Positions 62,147 to 64,000 of a DNA stretch of 64,000 bases are shown piece by piece. Position 1 is the stretch's first letter, and each line of letters starts with the position of its first letter. A model generated the notes under the pieces. The model was not told the DNA's origin, made no database searches, and worked only from the letters and a program-made list of their open reading frames with translations. The translations under genes were made by a program, and so were the position numbers. Origin of the DNA: Adiantum capillus-veneris (lineage: Eukaryota > Streptophyta > Polypodiopsida > Polypodiales > Pteridaceae); assembly GCA_014529385.2 (NCBI GenBank), contig CM043947.1:124266891-124330890 (forward strand). Reading direction: 5' to 3'.

Positions 62147-63091
62147 ATGGATGAAGTACCTCTCCATGTCCCAAAATGTGTGGAAGGGATTCTTTTGAGA
62201 CCCATTCTAAAACCATGTTTGATCCCTGATTCCATAACAACATTTCTTCCCGAGAGCTTAGTTTCACCCGAAGCTTTTGAATCCCTTCTTAGAAAGCACT
62301 TAGGAAGTCATGTTGTGACAGTGCTTGATAGGTATGGAACCAAAAAGAAATCTATGTACAATAAGGTTCTCAATAGGGAGGGTGATGCATGTAATGCAAT
62401 ACTCGATAGCCTAATCCCAAAAACCAATCATTTAGTCAAGGTTTTAGAGGGGTTTGTGAAGTTTGAAGATGATATATATCTAGATTTTCTTAGGTCTATC
62501 CATAGGGGAAAAAACGACTCTAGATTTTGCATGCATTACAGTGACAAGGGATATTTTACTGCATCACATGTTGACCCCTATTGCACATTAGGATGGATGG
62601 GGTTAGCCACAGGGGAAAAAACGTGGTTTTTTTGGGATCCAAATGACCTTTCCAACATTTGGGATTGGAGAGAATGCATGGCAGAATCTCACAACCCATT
62701 GCCAGACCCTTCAATCAAGTTTGTAGCAGAAGCAGGGTCACTTGTGTTCATTCCACCAGGATGGCCACATGCTGTCCACACAAGCAAGAAATCAATGGGA
62801 GTATGTGGTTCATTGATGATGTACGAGAGTTTACACCATATTCCCATGCGTTGGGAATGGACTCGCTCTCTTTATGTAGAGGATAAAATATGCCCATTTG
62901 ATGATGTAAGAAACATTATAGAAAGCATGTTCCACTTTCCTAAGGCTGATTTGAGCACAAAAATAAATCTTATTAGCTCATTTTTTGATGAGTACATAAA
63001 AATGCACATGAAAGATGTCAAGATGATTGGCAAAAAGCAAAGACGTAAAAAAGAGGCAGCCAAAAAGTATTTCGCCCAAGGCCATGTGTAA
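62147..63091 (+). CDS. JmjC-domain (cupin-fold) Fe(II)/2-oxoglutarate oxygenase-like protein
   Basis: 314 codons, open and intronless. An in-frame TGA directly upstream (62144-62146) makes ATG 62147 the first possible start, and a TTTCAG acceptor-like site at 62131-62140 suggests a 5' UTR intron. The JmjC iron-binding triad is visible: HVD in ASHVDPYCTLGWMGL (His141, Asp143) and His208 in FIPPGWPHAVH. GEKTWFFWDP supplies the usual Lys (158). Such proteins hydroxylate or demethylate proteins or nucleic acids; the substrate cannot be told from the sequence. The C-terminus (GKKQRRKKEAAKKYF) is a likely nuclear localisation signal. No PHD, F-box or other domain is present, and the length fits small single-domain JmjC proteins. 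It could be an active gene or a retrocopy. Confidence 0.8.
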   Translation: MDEVPLHVPKCVEGILLRPILKPCLIPDSITTFLPESLVSPEAFESLLRKHLGSHVVTVLDRYGTKKKSMYNKVLNREGDACNAILDSLIPKTNHLVKVLEGFVKFEDDIYLDFLRSIHRGKNDSRFCMHYSDKGYFTASHVDPYCTLGWMGLATGEKTWFFWDPNDLSNIWDWRECMAESHNPLPDPSIKFVAEAGSLVFIPPGWPHAVHTSKKSMGVCGSLMMYESLHHIPMRWEWTRSLYVEDKICPFDDVRNIIESMFHFPKADLSTKINLISSFFDEYIKMHMKDVKMIGKKQRRKKEAAKKYFAQGHV

Positions 63092-63515
63092 AGTTTGGAA
63101 AAACGCCCCAAGGTGGTAAGCAATGTGAGGATCGTGAGCACGATCCTTCCAAGAGAAGTAGTTGTGGAAAGAAGTTGGCCTCCTTTAGCTATGGCTGGAG
63201 AATTTTTCCAGTTTGTGCACCTTGTTACCAACAAAATCATAAAAATAGACATTTCCATGTCCCACTTCTTCCCTCCATTGATATGTAACCTCAATGTAGG
63301 AGATCTACCATGAATCAATAGTCTAGCGTGCTTTGTGCTCCTAAATGAGTCAATGAGAAAGATTAACTTTTGTGCTCCCAATTTCTTGTATTTTGTACTA
63401 CATTGTATATGAATTTAAAGTTTAATGGATGGTTGCTTATGTATGTAACATGCACATTTTTCTTCTACAATTATTTTAATTGTAGACAGTAACATGTCTC
63501 TCGTAAGAGAAAGTA
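63092..63515. other. 3' flank of the JmjC gene
   Basis: Probable 3' UTR and flank; no second gene recognised. A short plus-strand frame (63095-63313) has no domain. Confidence 0.35.
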
Positions 63516-63516
63516 A

Positions 63517-63520
<4 letters not shown>

Positions 63521-63566
<46 letters not shown>

Positions 63567-63692
63567 GCGCACACACACACGCACATATACAAAAACACAC
63601 ACAAAAACATTCACATGCTTAAGGTTTTTTCTCCAATTCCAAGGATAATGTCTTTTTCAAGAAAAAGATAAATCTCTCTCTCTCTCTCTCTC
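63521..63692. repeat. (CT)n microsatellites
   Basis: CT at 63521-63561 followed by ACAC, and CT at 63673-63692. Confidence 0.9.
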
Positions 63693-64000
63693 TCATGTGA
63701 ATAACATGGTATCCGAGAGAGAAGAGGCATAGATAGTTAGGGTGGATGGAAGTATGGATAGGCAAACATAGAGAAGGAGAGTTGGCTAATAGATAGATAG
63801 ATAAGCTTATGTATAGAAAATTAGGTGGTGCACTATTCAAAACCCACTATATAATGTGTGATCAATGAAAAAAATAGAAAATCACTTTTTTAATAAGTTT
63901 AAATGAGTAAATTGATCCCTCATCTTATGATGTTTTTCAAAATGGAATTAAAAACCCCTTTTGTTAATGTATCTCTGCTAATTTTCTAAAAATGTTCGCT
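63693..64000. other. AT-rich end of window, nothing recognised
   Basis: Contains a short GATA-type repeat (63793-63803); no gene. Confidence 0.35.

Overview
The window looks like nuclear DNA of a land plant with a large, repeat-rich genome. Supporting features are spliced genes with GT..AG introns, plant-type families (GH17-X8 glucanase, LRR receptor kinase), a plant-type CACTA transposon, a Ty3/gypsy element with two RNase H segments, and a tRNA-iMet primed LTR element. Very abundant (AG)n and (AC)n microsatellites and G or C homopolymers of 30-65 nt would fit a fern, but that is a guess. Most of the window is mobile or repeated DNA, and only a few genes look potentially intact.

1-11,300: the 3' end of a decayed Ty3/gypsy chromodomain element, then a GH17 beta-1,3-glucanase gene. 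Its signal-peptide exon (1715-1784) joins the catalytic exon (2228-3210) in phase across a microsatellite-filled intron. A 65-nt G run, a ~270-bp imperfect foldback (6942-7214) and three independent tandem duplications (periods about 401, 116 and 293 bp) follow.

11,301-33,801: one 22.5-kb nest of mobile elements. The host is a minus-strand Ty3/gypsy element with 5' LTR at 32541-33801, then gag, protease, RT, RNase H, a second RNase H and integrase, then the 3' LTR. Its 3' LTR is interrupted by a 5,978-bp non-autonomous LTR element (11533-17510; TSD AACTC, tRNA-iMet PBS, no recognisable pol genes). Its integrase is interrupted by a 7,718-bp CACTA transposon (19164-26881; TSD AAT). The CACTA element carries a six-exon TNP2 transposase gene, a second En/Spm-type gene, a perfect 52-bp-arm hairpin, and a captured fragment of a host heavy-metal-associated (HMA) domain gene.

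33,802-48,430: a segmental duplication. Each copy holds a minus-strand LRR receptor kinase pseudogene and, downstream, a minus-strand gene of an unrecognised family with a possible helix-turn-helix. Arrays rich in TTTGGTACT-like motifs border them. Between the copies lie a Lys/Glu-rich coding stretch and an FCP1/NIF-like phosphatase fragment on the plus strand.

48,430-55,800: AT-rich DNA with a possible SINE, an unassigned exon-like ORF, a degenerate satellite-like array, and two copies of a dispersed repeat of about 330 bp.

55,800-64,000: a nearly complete LINE whose ORF1 is coiled-coil plus RRM-like (L1 ORF1p-like) rather than CCHC, with a one-base break in its endonuclease; then an intact 314-aa JmjC-domain ORF between long AG repeats.

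All calls are from reading the sequence; no database search was run.
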